Shown piece by piece: positions 17,666-26,198 of a stretch of DNA of 64,000 nucleotides. A program made the position numbers and the translations under genes. Position 1 is the stretch's first letter; each line of letters starts with the position of its first letter. Origin of the DNA: DATARH01 sp963712835 (GTDB taxonomy: Bacteria; Pseudomonadota; Alphaproteobacteria; ATCC43930; CGMCC-115725); contig CAVQJJ010000002.1 of NCBI GenBank assembly GCA_963712835.1, forward strand, positions 930,001 to 994,000, written 5' to 3'. The notes beneath the pieces were generated by a model. It was not told where the DNA came from. It made no database searches and saw only the letters and a program-made list of their open reading frames with translations.

Positions 17666-18343
17666 GTGGTCAGACTGGAGAACATCGGCAAGCGCTACGG
17701 CCCCGATGCGGAAATCCTGCATGACGTCTCGATGCAGCTCGACACTGGCGGCTTTTATTTTCTGACCGGGGTCAGCGGGGCGGGCAAGACGACGTTGCTG
17801 AAAATCATCTATCTGGCCGAAGCGCCGTCGCGCGGCGTCGTTGCGTTGTTCGATACCGACGCCTTGTTCGCCGACCGCGAGACGCACAACGCGTTGCGAC
17901 GCCGCATCGGTATCGTGTTCCAGGATTTCCGCCTGGTCGACCATCTGAGCGTTCGTGACAACGTGGCGCTGCCGCTGCGCATCGCCGGCGCGCCGGAGCG
18001 TGAGATTCGCGAAAATGTCCCCGAGCTGCTGAGCTGGATGGGTCTCGAAGGCAAGCTCGACTTCCGCCCGTCAACCTTGTCGGGCGGCGAGCAGCAGCGC
18101 GTCGCGATTGCCCGCGCCATCGTGCGCCGACCCGACCTGCTGATCGCCGACGAGCCAACCGGCAATGTCGATGACGAGATCGCCATGCTCCTCGTGCGCG
18201 TGTTCGAGCGCATCAACAAGCTCGGCACGACGGTGCTGATCGCCACGCATGACGTGGCCTTCGCCCGCCAGTTCGCGCATCGCCGCTACCATCTCGATCG
18301 TGGCTCGCTGAGCTTCGCCGGCGACGTGACGGCTGACACATGA
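17666..18343 (+). CDS. ftsE: Cell-division ABC ATPase FtsE
   Basis: A 225-residue ABC ATPase with Walker A GVSGAGKTT, the FtsE-characteristic IGIVFQDFRL, signature LSGGEQQRVAIARAI and Walker B LLIADEPTGNVD. It partners FtsX at the division site to control peptidoglycan hydrolases. It starts with GTG at 17666, with GGAGA upstream. The stop overlaps the ftsX start (ATGA). Confidence 0.93.
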   Translation: MVRLENIGKRYGPDAEILHDVSMQLDTGGFYFLTGVSGAGKTTLLKIIYLAEAPSRGVVALFDTDALFADRETHNALRRRIGIVFQDFRLVDHLSVRDNVALPLRIAGAPEREIRENVPELLSWMGLEGKLDFRPSTLSGGEQQRVAIARAIVRRPDLLIADEPTGNVDDEIAMLLVRVFERINKLGTTVLIATHDVAFARQFAHRRYHLDRGSLSFAGDVTADT

Positions 18344-19245
18344 TCGGCGCGCCGCGGCTAACCCTGCCGCCCCTGCCGCGGCAACTCCGCCTCGACCTGC
18401 CGCTGCGCGAAGACGCATCCGGCCGGTTCCTGCCGTGGATCATCGCGCTGATGGTCTATCTCGCGGCGATCGGCGGGGTTGGCCTGATCTGGCTTGGCGA
18501 GGCGCTGGGTCGATGGGATGCATCGCTGACCAGCACTCTGACCGTGCAGATCCCCGCCGATGCCTCGCAACCCCGCATCGATATGGCGTTGGGCGCGCTG
18601 CGGCAGACCAAGGGCATCATCTCGGCGCGGCTATTGCCGCCGGAAGAGACAGCAAAGCTGCTGCAACCCTGGCTCGGCAACAATGTGGCGATCGCCGATC
18701 TGCCTCTGCCGCATTTGGTCGATGTTCGCATCGGTCCGCGGACAACGATCGACTATGCGACACTGCGGAGCCAGCTCGGCTCGGTCATCCCGGGATCGCA
18801 GCTCGATAACAGCCCCTCCTGGCTCGGCGGCGTTCGCAACTCGGCATTACGGGTCGAAAGCGTGATAACTGCCGGAGTCCTTGCCGTAGCGGTGCTGATC
18901 GTCATGATCATTGTCTTCACCGCGCGGATCGGCTTGTCGATCCATCGCTCGGTGATCGAGCTCTTGCACCTGCTGGGGGCGCAGGATGCCTATATCGCAC
19001 GGCAGTTTCAGGTCCATGCGCTGTCCCTCGGTTTGCGCGGCGGCTTGATCGGCGCGATCGCCGCCGCCCTAACCGTGATATTTTTGGGGCCGGCCGCGCA
19101 AATGCTGGCGGTGCCGATTACCGCGTACGGCATCTTCGACTGGCGGGTGTGGCTGCTGTTGATCGCCGCATGCTTGGCGGCCGGAGGCGTGGCGATGCTG
19201 ACGGCGCGGATCACCGTCTTGCGGCAGCTGGCTCGGATGCCGTGA
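18340..19245 (+). CDS. ftsX: Cell-division membrane protein FtsX
   Basis: A 301-residue protein with four predicted membrane segments: one near residues 30-53, a periplasmic domain to about 165, then three more segments. This is the FtsX/MacB-type permease topology. It follows ftsE with a four-base overlap, as in nearly all bacteria. Sequence similarity is low in this family, so the call rests on topology and context. Confidence 0.9.
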   Translation: MIGAPRLTLPPLPRQLRLDLPLREDASGRFLPWIIALMVYLAAIGGVGLIWLGEALGRWDASLTSTLTVQIPADASQPRIDMALGALRQTKGIISARLLPPEETAKLLQPWLGNNVAIADLPLPHLVDVRIGPRTTIDYATLRSQLGSVIPGSQLDNSPSWLGGVRNSALRVESVITAGVLAVAVLIVMIIVFTARIGLSIHRSVIELLHLLGAQDAYIARQFQVHALSLGLRGGLIGAIAAALTVIFLGPAAQMLAVPITAYGIFDWRVWLLLIAACLAAGGVAMLTARITVLRQLARMP

Positions 19246-19913
19246 CCGGCACCGCGCGCCGTTGGCTTCGAGCCCTCAGCTGGGTCGCCGCCGGCGCGGC
19301 AACGACGCTGTTGCTGTGGGCCGCGGGGCTCGTCTGGTTCGTGCACAGCTCGCTGACCATGGCGTCCGACCCGAGCCGGACCGACGCCATCGTCGTGCTG
19401 ACCGGCGGCCGTTTGCGGCTCGAGACCGGGCTCGACCTGCTCGGTACCGGACGCGCGCAAAAGCTTTTTGTGTCGGGGGTCAACCCGCATGTCGACCGGA
19501 TCGAACTGATGCGCGTCGCCGGGCACGCCGGCGACGAAGACCTGAACCGGGTCGTGATCGGCCACGACGCCGACAATACGCTCGGGAACGCCCGCGAAAC
19601 CGCCGGATGGATGCAGCAGGAGGGCTTTAGCAGCCTGCGCCTGGTGACGAGCTGGTATCACATGCAGCGCAGCCTCCTCGAGTTTCAGCGAGCGATGCCG
19701 CAGGCGAGAATCGTTGCCGAGCCGGTTTTCGCCGGGCACGACGGCGAGGCGTGGACCGGATGGATCGAGTTCGGGTTGCTGACGGTCAGCGAATACGACA
19801 AATACTTGGCAACGCTGGTGCGGCCGGAGATCGCAACGATATGGCCGCGGCTCGGCGACAGCCGCGTGCTCGACGCCGCCGAAAACGCAGCCGCAATCAG
19901 CCATCGACCATGA
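19242..19913 (+). CDS. YdcF family (DUF218) membrane-anchored protein
   Basis: A 223-residue protein with one N-terminal membrane helix (about residues 10-33) and the DUF218 core DAIVVLTGG, LFVSGV and ADNTLGNARET. The GTG at 19242 overlaps the ftsX stop, and the stop overlaps the plsC start. YdcF-like proteins are thought to act in envelope metabolism; the specific substrate is unknown. Confidence 0.85.
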   Translation: MTGTARRWLRALSWVAAGAATTLLLWAAGLVWFVHSSLTMASDPSRTDAIVVLTGGRLRLETGLDLLGTGRAQKLFVSGVNPHVDRIELMRVAGHAGDEDLNRVVIGHDADNTLGNARETAGWMQQEGFSSLRLVTSWYHMQRSLLEFQRAMPQARIVAEPVFAGHDGEAWTGWIEFGLLTVSEYDKYLATLVRPEIATIWPRLGDSRVLDAAENAAAISHRP

Positions 19914-20641
19914 GACGCTTCCGAGCGCTCGCCTTCAACGTTGTCTTTTTTGTCGGCACCGTGGTCTTCGGAGTCGCGGGCTTGCCGTTTCTGTTGACCC
20001 CGCGTCGCACCGCGATGCGGTTCGGCCGTTTCTGGGCGCAAGCCGTCTTGTGGGCGCTAAAGGTCATCGTCGGGCTCGACGGCGACATTCGCGGTCGCGA
20101 AAACATTTCGCCCGGCGGGTGCCTGATCGCGATGAAGCACCAGTCGATGTGGGACACGCTGATGCTTCCGCCGCTGCTTGGCGATCCGGCGGTCGTCATC
20201 AAGCGCGAGCTGCAATTCGTGCCGTTCTACGGCTGGTACGCGACCCGCGCCGGCTCGATCTTTATCGACCGCAAGGGCGGCGCCGGCGCATTGCGCCGGA
20301 TGATCACCTCCGCCAAGCGGGCGATCGCCGCGGGACGGCCGGTGGTGATCTTTCCGCAGGGCACCCGCACCCCGCCAGGCCTATCGGCTAAGACAGTGCC
20401 CTACCAGCCAGGGGTCGCCGCGCTCTATCGCGAACTCGGGGTGCCGCTGGTGCCGGCGGCGGTCAATTCCGGGCTCTATTGGGGCCGCCGTGCGTTTATG
20501 AAGCGGCCCGGCCGTATCGCCGTCCAATTCCTCGAGCCCATCCCGCCCGGTCTGCCGCGTCGCGAGGTCATGACGGTGCTTGAGGCGCGGATCGAGGCGG
20601 CAACCGCCGCTCTCGAACGCGAGGCCGCGCCGTCACGGTGA
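19910..20641 (+). CDS. plsC: 1-acyl-sn-glycerol-3-phosphate acyltransferase (PlsC-like)
   Basis: A 243-residue acyltransferase with an N-terminal membrane segment and the HX4D motif as HQSMWD near residue 76. The FPQGTR motif replaces the common FPEGTR, a variant I recall from alphaproteobacteria. It acylates lysophosphatidate or a related lysolipid at the inner membrane. The start ATG overlaps the ydcF stop. It overlaps the convergent hydrolase gene by nine bases. Confidence 0.88.
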   Translation: MRRFRALAFNVVFFVGTVVFGVAGLPFLLTPRRTAMRFGRFWAQAVLWALKVIVGLDGDIRGRENISPGGCLIAMKHQSMWDTLMLPPLLGDPAVVIKRELQFVPFYGWYATRAGSIFIDRKGGAGALRRMITSAKRAIAAGRPVVIFPQGTRTPPGLSAKTVPYQPGVAALYRELGVPLVPAAVNSGLYWGRRAFMKRPGRIAVQFLEPIPPGLPRREVMTVLEARIEAATAALEREAAPSR

Positions 20642-21634
20642 TTTCACGAAATTGGCGATCGCATCGACCACCCCAGGAGCGAGCGGCAGTTTCGGATCGA
20701 AATAGGTTTTGAGATTGGCCATTCGGTCGTCGCTGCTGACCGCTTTCAGCACGTGGTTGACATCGGGCAGCAGGGTCAGCTTCGCGGTCGGGTCGGCAGC
20801 CTTGAGCCGCCGCGCATCATCGGCGCTCACCTGAATGTCGCGCTCACCCTGCAGGATAAGCACCGGCCCCTTGTACTGCGCCAATACCTTCGGCGGGTCG
20901 TAAGACAACAGGTCGATCAGGAAGCCCTGCACCGCCGGTTGGAAGATCGCAAAAATCTCTGGCCGCGTATGCTCGATCGACACCTCGACGTGCTTGCCGG
21001 CTTCCAGCGTGTCGATGTCGCGCAGCGCCTCGTCGAGAAACGGCGCGTTCGCCGGGTTGGAGCGCAACTGGTCTTTGATCAATTCGCCGAATTTGCGGCC
21101 GGGCGCTGCCACCAGCACCAAGCCGCAGATGTCGGGCGGGTTGTCCTTCGCCGCGGCCATCGCGACGAGCCCGCCCTCGCTGTGGCCGAGCACCCAGATG
21201 CACTTGGCGCCGGTCTTGTCGCGGATGGCCTTGGCCCAGCCGTGCACATCGCTCGCATAGTCGGCGATGGTCACTTCGTTGGCATTGGGGATCGCCGCAT
21301 GACTCGAAAACATGCCGCGCTTGTCGATCCTCACCGAGGCGATGCCGCGCGCCGCTAGGCCCTGTGCCAGCAGTTTGTAGGTATCCGTGTTGAGGCCGTG
21401 CAGGCTGTTGCCGTCGCGGTTGGTCGGGCCGGAGCCGGGCACGATCAGCACAACGGGCGCATTGTCGACGCCCGGCGACACCAGCAGCCCTTGCAGTGGC
21501 CCATCCGGCCCCGGCGCTTCGATTTCGCTTTCGATGGGATCGGCGGCGGCGATAATCGGCATCGCGATAGCCAGCAAAGCGGCGGCGACAAGTCTCAACA
21601 CAATTCGCGCCACGAGGGTCTCACGCTTCGACAA
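20633..21634 (-). CDS. Exported alpha/beta hydrolase
   Basis: A 333-residue protein with an N-terminal signal ending near AAADP, an oxyanion loop at VPGSGPTNRDG, a nucleophile elbow GHSEGG, an acid residue region LQGERDIQV and a histidine in PDVNHVLK. It resembles bacterial S9/dienelactone-type hydrolases that lack a lid domain. The substrate is unknown. It is divergent from nrdJ, with only 54 bases between the two starts. Confidence 0.85.
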   Translation of the reverse strand: MSKRETLVARIVLRLVAAALLAIAMPIIAAADPIESEIEAPGPDGPLQGLLVSPGVDNAPVVLIVPGSGPTNRDGNSLHGLNTDTYKLLAQGLAARGIASVRIDKRGMFSSHAAIPNANEVTIADYASDVHGWAKAIRDKTGAKCIWVLGHSEGGLVAMAAAKDNPPDICGLVLVAAPGRKFGELIKDQLRSNPANAPFLDEALRDIDTLEAGKHVEVSIEHTRPEIFAIFQPAVQGFLIDLLSYDPPKVLAQYKGPVLILQGERDIQVSADDARRLKAADPTAKLTLLPDVNHVLKAVSSDDRMANLKTYFDPKLPLAPGVVDAIANFVKSP

Positions 21635-21648
21635 ATGAGAACAAATAT

Positions 21649-21663
21649 GCTACATTATGTAGC
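21649..21663. promoter_or_regulatory. Perfect 15-base palindrome upstream of nrdJ
   Basis: GCTACATTATGTAGC is perfectly symmetric around one central base and lies 26 bases before the nrdJ start, in the short AT-rich gap between divergent genes. Its position suits an operator. The part ACATTATGTAGCGT partly fits the NrdR-box consensus, but no second box at three helical turns is evident. Confidence 0.45.
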
Positions 21664-21688
21664 GTCAATTTATTGAGAAATCCCCCTC

Positions 21689-24040
21689 ATGGTGAACATC
21701 GCCTCGATCTCGCAGCAGATCTGGGACATGAAGTATCGGCTCTACGCACCGGCCAACAACGCCGGCGTGCGCGAGCCGATCGACAAGACGATCGAGGACA
21801 CCTGGCGGCGCGTCGCAACCGCGCTCGCTTCGGTCGAGAAAGACCCTACCCTTTGGGTCGAGCGGTTCTACGCCGCGATCGACGACTTCAAGTTCCTGCC
21901 GGCGGGCCGCGTTATCGCCGGCGCCGGCAGCGCGCGCGAGGTGACGCTGTTCAACTGCTTCGTGATGGGCGCCATTCCCGACGATATGGGCGGCATCTTC
22001 GCGCATCTACGCGAGGCGGCGCTGACCATGCAGCAGGGCGGCGGCATCGGCTACGACTTTTCGACCCTGCGGCCGAAGGGCCGGCTGGTGAAAGGCGTCG
22101 GCGCCGATGCCTCTGGGCCATTGAGCTTCATGGACGTGTGGGACGCGATGTGCCGCACGATCATGTCGGCCGGCTATCGACGTGGCGCGATGATGGCGGT
22201 GTTGCGCTGCGACCACCCCGATATCGAGGCCTTTATCGAGGCAAAAAAAGAGCCGGGACGGCTGCGCATGTTCAACCTGTCGGTGCTGGTCACCGACGCG
22301 TTCATGCAGGCGGTCGAAGAGAACGCGCCGTGGCAGCTCAGCTTTGGCGGCTCCGTCGACAAGGTCCTCCCCGCGCGCGAGCTGTGGGACAAGATCATGC
22401 GCGCGACCTACGCCTATGCCGAGCCGGGGGTTATCTTTATCGACCGCATCAACCGGCGTAACCCGCTCTATTATTGCGAAGAAATCCGCGCGACCAATCC
22501 ATGCGGCGAGCAGCCGCTGCCGCCTTACGGGGCGTGCCTGTTGGGATCGCTCAACCTCGCGCGTTTTGTCGAGGCGCCGTTCACGCAGCAGGCGCGGCTC
22601 GACACCGCCGGGCTCGCCGCGATCATCCCCGACATCGTGCGGATGATGGACAACATCGTCGACATCTCGCGCTTTCCGCTGCCCGAGCAGACGCACGAGG
22701 CACAGGCCAAGCGGCGCATCGGGCTCGGCATCACCGGGCTCGCCGACGCGCTCGTCATGTGCGGCTTGCGCTACGGCTCGCGCGAGGCGGTGACGGCGAC
22801 CGAGGCGTGGCTCGGCCTCATCGAGCGCGAGGCCTATCTCGCCTCGACCGCATTGGCCGCCGAGAAAGGCTCCTTCCCGCTCTTCGACAAGGAAAAATAC
22901 CTCGCCGGCGAGACCATCGCCGCGCTCGACGCCGAGGTGCGCGAAGCGATCGCCAAGAATGGCATTCGCAACGCGCTCCTCACCTCCGTCGCGCCGACCG
23001 GCACCATCTCGCTCTTCGCCGACAACGTGTCGTCGGGGATCGAGCCGGTCTTCGCCTACAGCTATACGCGCAGCGTGCTGATGCCCGACGGCACGCGCCG
23101 CGAGGAAGAGGTCAGCGATTACGCCTATCGCCTGTTCCGCCGGCTCAAGGGCGAGAGCGCGCCGCTGCCGGATTATTTCGTCGACGCGCAAAACCTCGCG
23201 CCGGAAGACCATCTGGTCATGCAGGCGGCGGTGCAGCGTCACATCGACAGCTCGATCTCGAAGACCATCAACCTGCCGGCGGACATCCCGTTCGACAGCT
23301 TCAAGGATATCTATGCCCGCGCCTACGCGATGGACTGCAAGAGCTGCACGACCTATCGGCCGAATGAGATCACTGGCTCGGTGCTTGAAGCCAAGCCCGA
23401 AAAGCCGGCGGCGGGAACGCGCGAGCCGGAACTGCCGCTGCCCGCCCCCGCGCCTGTCGCGAAACCCGCCGATCTCTACGAGGCGGGCGGTGTCGTTTAC
23501 ATGTCGCAGCCGCTGTCGCGCCCCGAGGCGCTACCCGGCCAGACCTACAAGATCAACTGGCCGGAAACCGAGCACGCGATGTACATCACGATCAACGACG
23601 TGGTGCAGGACGGTCGCCGGCGGCCGTTCGAGATCTTCATCAACTCCAAGAACATGGAGCATTACGCCTGGACCGTCGCGCTGACCCGGATGATCAGCGC
23701 GGTATTCCGTCGCGGCGGCGACGTGTCGTTTGTCGTCGAGGAGATGAAGGCGGTGTTCGACCCGCGCGGCGGCGCGTGGATGGAGGGCCGCTACGTGCCC
23801 TCGCTGCTGGCGGCAATCGGCGACGTCATCGAGCGGCACATGATCAAGATCGGCTTTCTGCCGTCAAGGGAGCGCCGCCAGCCGGTTCACACCGCGCAGG
23901 TCGTCAACTTGACGCCGCCCTCGCCCGGCCGCCTGCCCGGCCCGCGCCTGCGGCAATGCCCGAAATGCGGCGAGGCGGCGCTGATCCGCAGCGAAAACTG
24001 CGACCAGTGCACGAGTTGCGACTATTCGAAATGCGGGTAA
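21689..24040 (+). CDS. nrdJ: Short class II (adenosylcobalamin-dependent) ribonucleotide reductase
   Basis: A 783-residue ribonucleotide reductase. It has a substrate-disulfide Cys in TLFNCFVMG (about residue 91), the radical-site loop NPCGEQ with Cys at about 272, and the APTGTIS loop. A TSCPD domain (about 615-700) and a C-terminal Cys ribbon, CPKCG to CTSCDYSKCG, follow. There is no N-terminal ATP cone and no radical-generating subunit nearby, consistent with cobalamin-dependent class II enzymes. It makes deoxyribonucleotides without oxygen. It differs in length and subtype from the second reductase at 49.7-53.4 kb. Confidence 0.9.
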   Translation: MVNIASISQQIWDMKYRLYAPANNAGVREPIDKTIEDTWRRVATALASVEKDPTLWVERFYAAIDDFKFLPAGRVIAGAGSAREVTLFNCFVMGAIPDDMGGIFAHLREAALTMQQGGGIGYDFSTLRPKGRLVKGVGADASGPLSFMDVWDAMCRTIMSAGYRRGAMMAVLRCDHPDIEAFIEAKKEPGRLRMFNLSVLVTDAFMQAVEENAPWQLSFGGSVDKVLPARELWDKIMRATYAYAEPGVIFIDRINRRNPLYYCEEIRATNPCGEQPLPPYGACLLGSLNLARFVEAPFTQQARLDTAGLAAIIPDIVRMMDNIVDISRFPLPEQTHEAQAKRRIGLGITGLADALVMCGLRYGSREAVTATEAWLGLIEREAYLASTALAAEKGSFPLFDKEKYLAGETIAALDAEVREAIAKNGIRNALLTSVAPTGTISLFADNVSSGIEPVFAYSYTRSVLMPDGTRREEEVSDYAYRLFRRLKGESAPLPDYFVDAQNLAPEDHLVMQAAVQRHIDSSISKTINLPADIPFDSFKDIYARAYAMDCKSCTTYRPNEITGSVLEAKPEKPAAGTREPELPLPAPAPVAKPADLYEAGGVVYMSQPLSRPEALPGQTYKINWPETEHAMYITINDVVQDGRRRPFEIFINSKNMEHYAWTVALTRMISAVFRRGGDVSFVVEEMKAVFDPRGGAWMEGRYVPSLLAAIGDVIERHMIKIGFLPSRERRQPVHTAQVVNLTPPSPGRLPGPRLRQCPKCGEAALIRSENCDQCTSCDYSKCG

Positions 24041-24073
24041 GCCGCCTCGCAATCCGGTGGATGGTAGTTATCG

Positions 24074-24967
24074 ATGACGCTCATCTACGGACTAGCGACG
24101 CCGGAGATTGGCTTTCTAGTCGGCGATACACTCGTCAGCTTCGGCCGCGAATACGGCAATCGCGAGTTCATGGGACAATTGGGCCTCGTGAACGGCCAAG
24201 CTCACGTTCTCAAAATTCACGTCATAGATCCCGACACCGCGATCGGATTCACTACCGATAACGTCCCATGCGTACTCGATGGTATTAACAAGCTACAACA
24301 ACAGGTACGCGGCGATCCGAAGATTGATGTGTGTCACTGGCTTCGCGACCAGATAGCGATAGGAACGGAGTTCCTCGTTTTAAGGCTTTCGGGTGAGACC
24401 AAGTCCCTAGCTCACGTCACGGATAGGGGAATAACGTACCCAGAGCGGGCCTATATTGGGGATGCAGAGGCATACCGTAAATTTAGCAACTTGCGTCGGC
24501 CTCGCTCGTCCCCTCAGTTCCGGACAATGCTTAACAGCGATGGAGGCGTTGAAACTGTTATTCCAGTAACCGCCGCAGAGAGGGAGTTCGACGAGATTTC
24601 CGATGCGATGGAAGAATTCACCCACAGTCGAAATTCCCAGACGGTCGGCGCCATAATTGGATGCGTAACGAGAGTTGTGGACGCGAGATTGTCAGGCAAG
24701 CTGGAGTATCTGCAGGCTGTGGAAGCCGGTACGTCGCCTTGGGAAGGGCTGACCGGACACACGCTCCTAGCATCTAATACGGGCGATATACGCGGGATTG
24801 GCTTGTACTTTAGGAACGGAAAATTCGGTTTCATATTTGTCGCAGCTGGGACTAGCGCTTGCTACAAAGAATACGCGCCCACCGTTGCTAAGTTCATTGC
24901 CTTGGCCCGTACAAAGTACGGGCTTCGGTTGGAGGGCGGTGTTTGGGCCGAGGTCGGAGGCGCATAG
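24074..24967 (+). CDS. Putative proteasome/HslV-like N-terminal-nucleophile hydrolase, AT-richer
   Basis: A 297-residue protein that I do not recognise as a named family. Its first 60 residues follow the proteasome/HslV plan. Met is followed by Thr (MTLIYGLATPEIGFLVGDT), so Met removal would expose Thr1; Asp is then residue 17, and a Lys lies in HVLKIH before AIGFTTDN, where HslV has its Lys and GFAG segment. Later, YIGDAEAYRKF resembles the HslV AIGSGGPYA strand. Three sampled 60-base rows here are 53-55% GC, against 68% in one row of the next gene, suggesting acquisition. It ends seven bases before the cyclase gene. The fold assignment is by eye. Confidence 0.5.
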   Translation: MTLIYGLATPEIGFLVGDTLVSFGREYGNREFMGQLGLVNGQAHVLKIHVIDPDTAIGFTTDNVPCVLDGINKLQQQVRGDPKIDVCHWLRDQIAIGTEFLVLRLSGETKSLAHVTDRGITYPERAYIGDAEAYRKFSNLRRPRSSPQFRTMLNSDGGVETVIPVTAAEREFDEISDAMEEFTHSRNSQTVGAIIGCVTRVVDARLSGKLEYLQAVEAGTSPWEGLTGHTLLASNTGDIRGIGLYFRNGKFGFIFVAAGTSACYKEYAPTVAKFIALARTKYGLRLEGGVWAEVGGA

Positions 24968-24974
24968 TCCGCCG

Positions 24975-26189
24975 ATGAGCGCAGGCACTCTTTCTGCCAT
25001 CGCCGATTGGGTCGTCGCGGGCGGCCTGGCGGGCGAGAGCGAGGGGGCGCTGCTCGAGGGGTTCTGCCGGCGCGTACTCGCCGCCGGCGTGAAGCTGGCT
25101 CGCGCGGCGGTCATCATCGACACGCTGCACCCGGTCTACGAAGGCCGCGTCTTTCGCTGGCGGCGCGAGGACAGCGGCCAACCTGAATTGATCGAATACG
25201 GCCCGACCACCGACGGCCAAGCAGCAGACAACTGGCGGGCCAGCGTGCTCTACCAGATGCTCGAGACCGGCAGCTCGCAGATGCGCGTGCCAATCGCGCC
25301 CGACCGGCCGAGCGGGTTTCCACAGGTCGACAATTTCGCCGCCGAGGGGATGACCGAGTATCTCGCGCTCATCGCCCGCTTCGCGCAAGACGGCACGATC
25401 GGCGAGATGGACTGCGTCTATTCCTATTGGGTCACCGATCGGCCGGGCGGCTTTACCGACGACGAGGTCGCACGCCTCGGCGCGCTGATGCCGACACTGG
25501 CATTGGCGGTGAAATGCGCCTCGCTGACGCGGATCGCCGCGACCCTGGTCGAGACCTATCTCGGCCGCGACCCCGGACGACGGGTGCTCGCCGGGCGCAT
25601 CGGCCGCGGCGTCGCCGAAACGATCAACGCCGCGCTGTGGTTCAGCGATCTGCGCGAGTTCACCCGCATCGCCGAGCGCGCCGAGCCGCATCACATCATT
25701 CCGTTCCTCAACGACTACGCCGAGCTGGCGATCGCGGCGATCCACGACCATCAGGGCGATGTGCTGAAGCTGATGGGCGACGGCGTTCTCGCGGTGTTTA
25801 CCGCCGAGGCGCCCGCGATCGCCTGCCGCAGCGCGCTGGCGGCAGAGGCGACGCTGCGGGAACAGCTCGGGAGGCTCAACCAGCGGCGCGCCTTCGAGGG
25901 GCTGCCGACCACGGAAGTCTATCTCGGCCTCCATATCGGCGAAGTGTTCTACGGCAACATCGGCAGCAAGGAGAGACTTGACTTCACGGTCGTCGGGCCG
26001 GCAGTCAACGAGGTCAGCCGCATCGCCGCGATGTGCCGCTCGGTCGAACGCGAGCTGCTGGTCTCAGAGGCCTTCGCCGACGCGATGACCGAGCCCGAGC
26101 GAGCGCAGCTTGTCTCGGTCGGTCGCTATGCACTGCGCGGCGTCGAGCGCCCGCAGCACCTCTTCACGCGCGACCCGTTCGCGGCGTGA
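24975..26189 (+). CDS. Class III adenylate/guanylate cyclase
   Basis: A 404-residue protein with an N-terminal GAF-like region (about 1-190) and a C-terminal class III cyclase domain. The metal-binding aspartates are in LWFSDLREFT and KLMGDGVLAVF, and the transition-state region is GNIGSKERLDFTVVGPAVNEVSRI. It has no membrane segments. The ATG at 24975 follows a GGAGGCG sequence; the frame is open upstream but would overlap the preceding gene. The Lys and Asp of the specificity sites suggest ATP as substrate, but this is tentative. Confidence 0.88.
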   Translation: MSAGTLSAIADWVVAGGLAGESEGALLEGFCRRVLAAGVKLARAAVIIDTLHPVYEGRVFRWRREDSGQPELIEYGPTTDGQAADNWRASVLYQMLETGSSQMRVPIAPDRPSGFPQVDNFAAEGMTEYLALIARFAQDGTIGEMDCVYSYWVTDRPGGFTDDEVARLGALMPTLALAVKCASLTRIAATLVETYLGRDPGRRVLAGRIGRGVAETINAALWFSDLREFTRIAERAEPHHIIPFLNDYAELAIAAIHDHQGDVLKLMGDGVLAVFTAEAPAIACRSALAAEATLREQLGRLNQRRAFEGLPTTEVYLGLHIGEVFYGNIGSKERLDFTVVGPAVNEVSRIAAMCRSVERELLVSEAFADAMTEPERAQLVSVGRYALRGVERPQHLFTRDPFAA

Positions 26190-26198
26190 TCCGCACGG

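Noticed and set aside
21635..21688. Cobalamin riboswitch upstream of the short nrdJ
   Set aside because: The divergent gap is 54 bases, far too short for a riboswitch of this class.
22007..23242. 411-codon minus-strand frame opposite the short nrdJ
   Set aside because: Antisense shadow; the plus-strand protein is fully conserved.
24798..24974. Upstream extension of the cyclase gene
   Set aside because: It would overlap the Ntn-like gene in another frame; the ATG at 24975 has a ribosome-binding site and the proper domain start.
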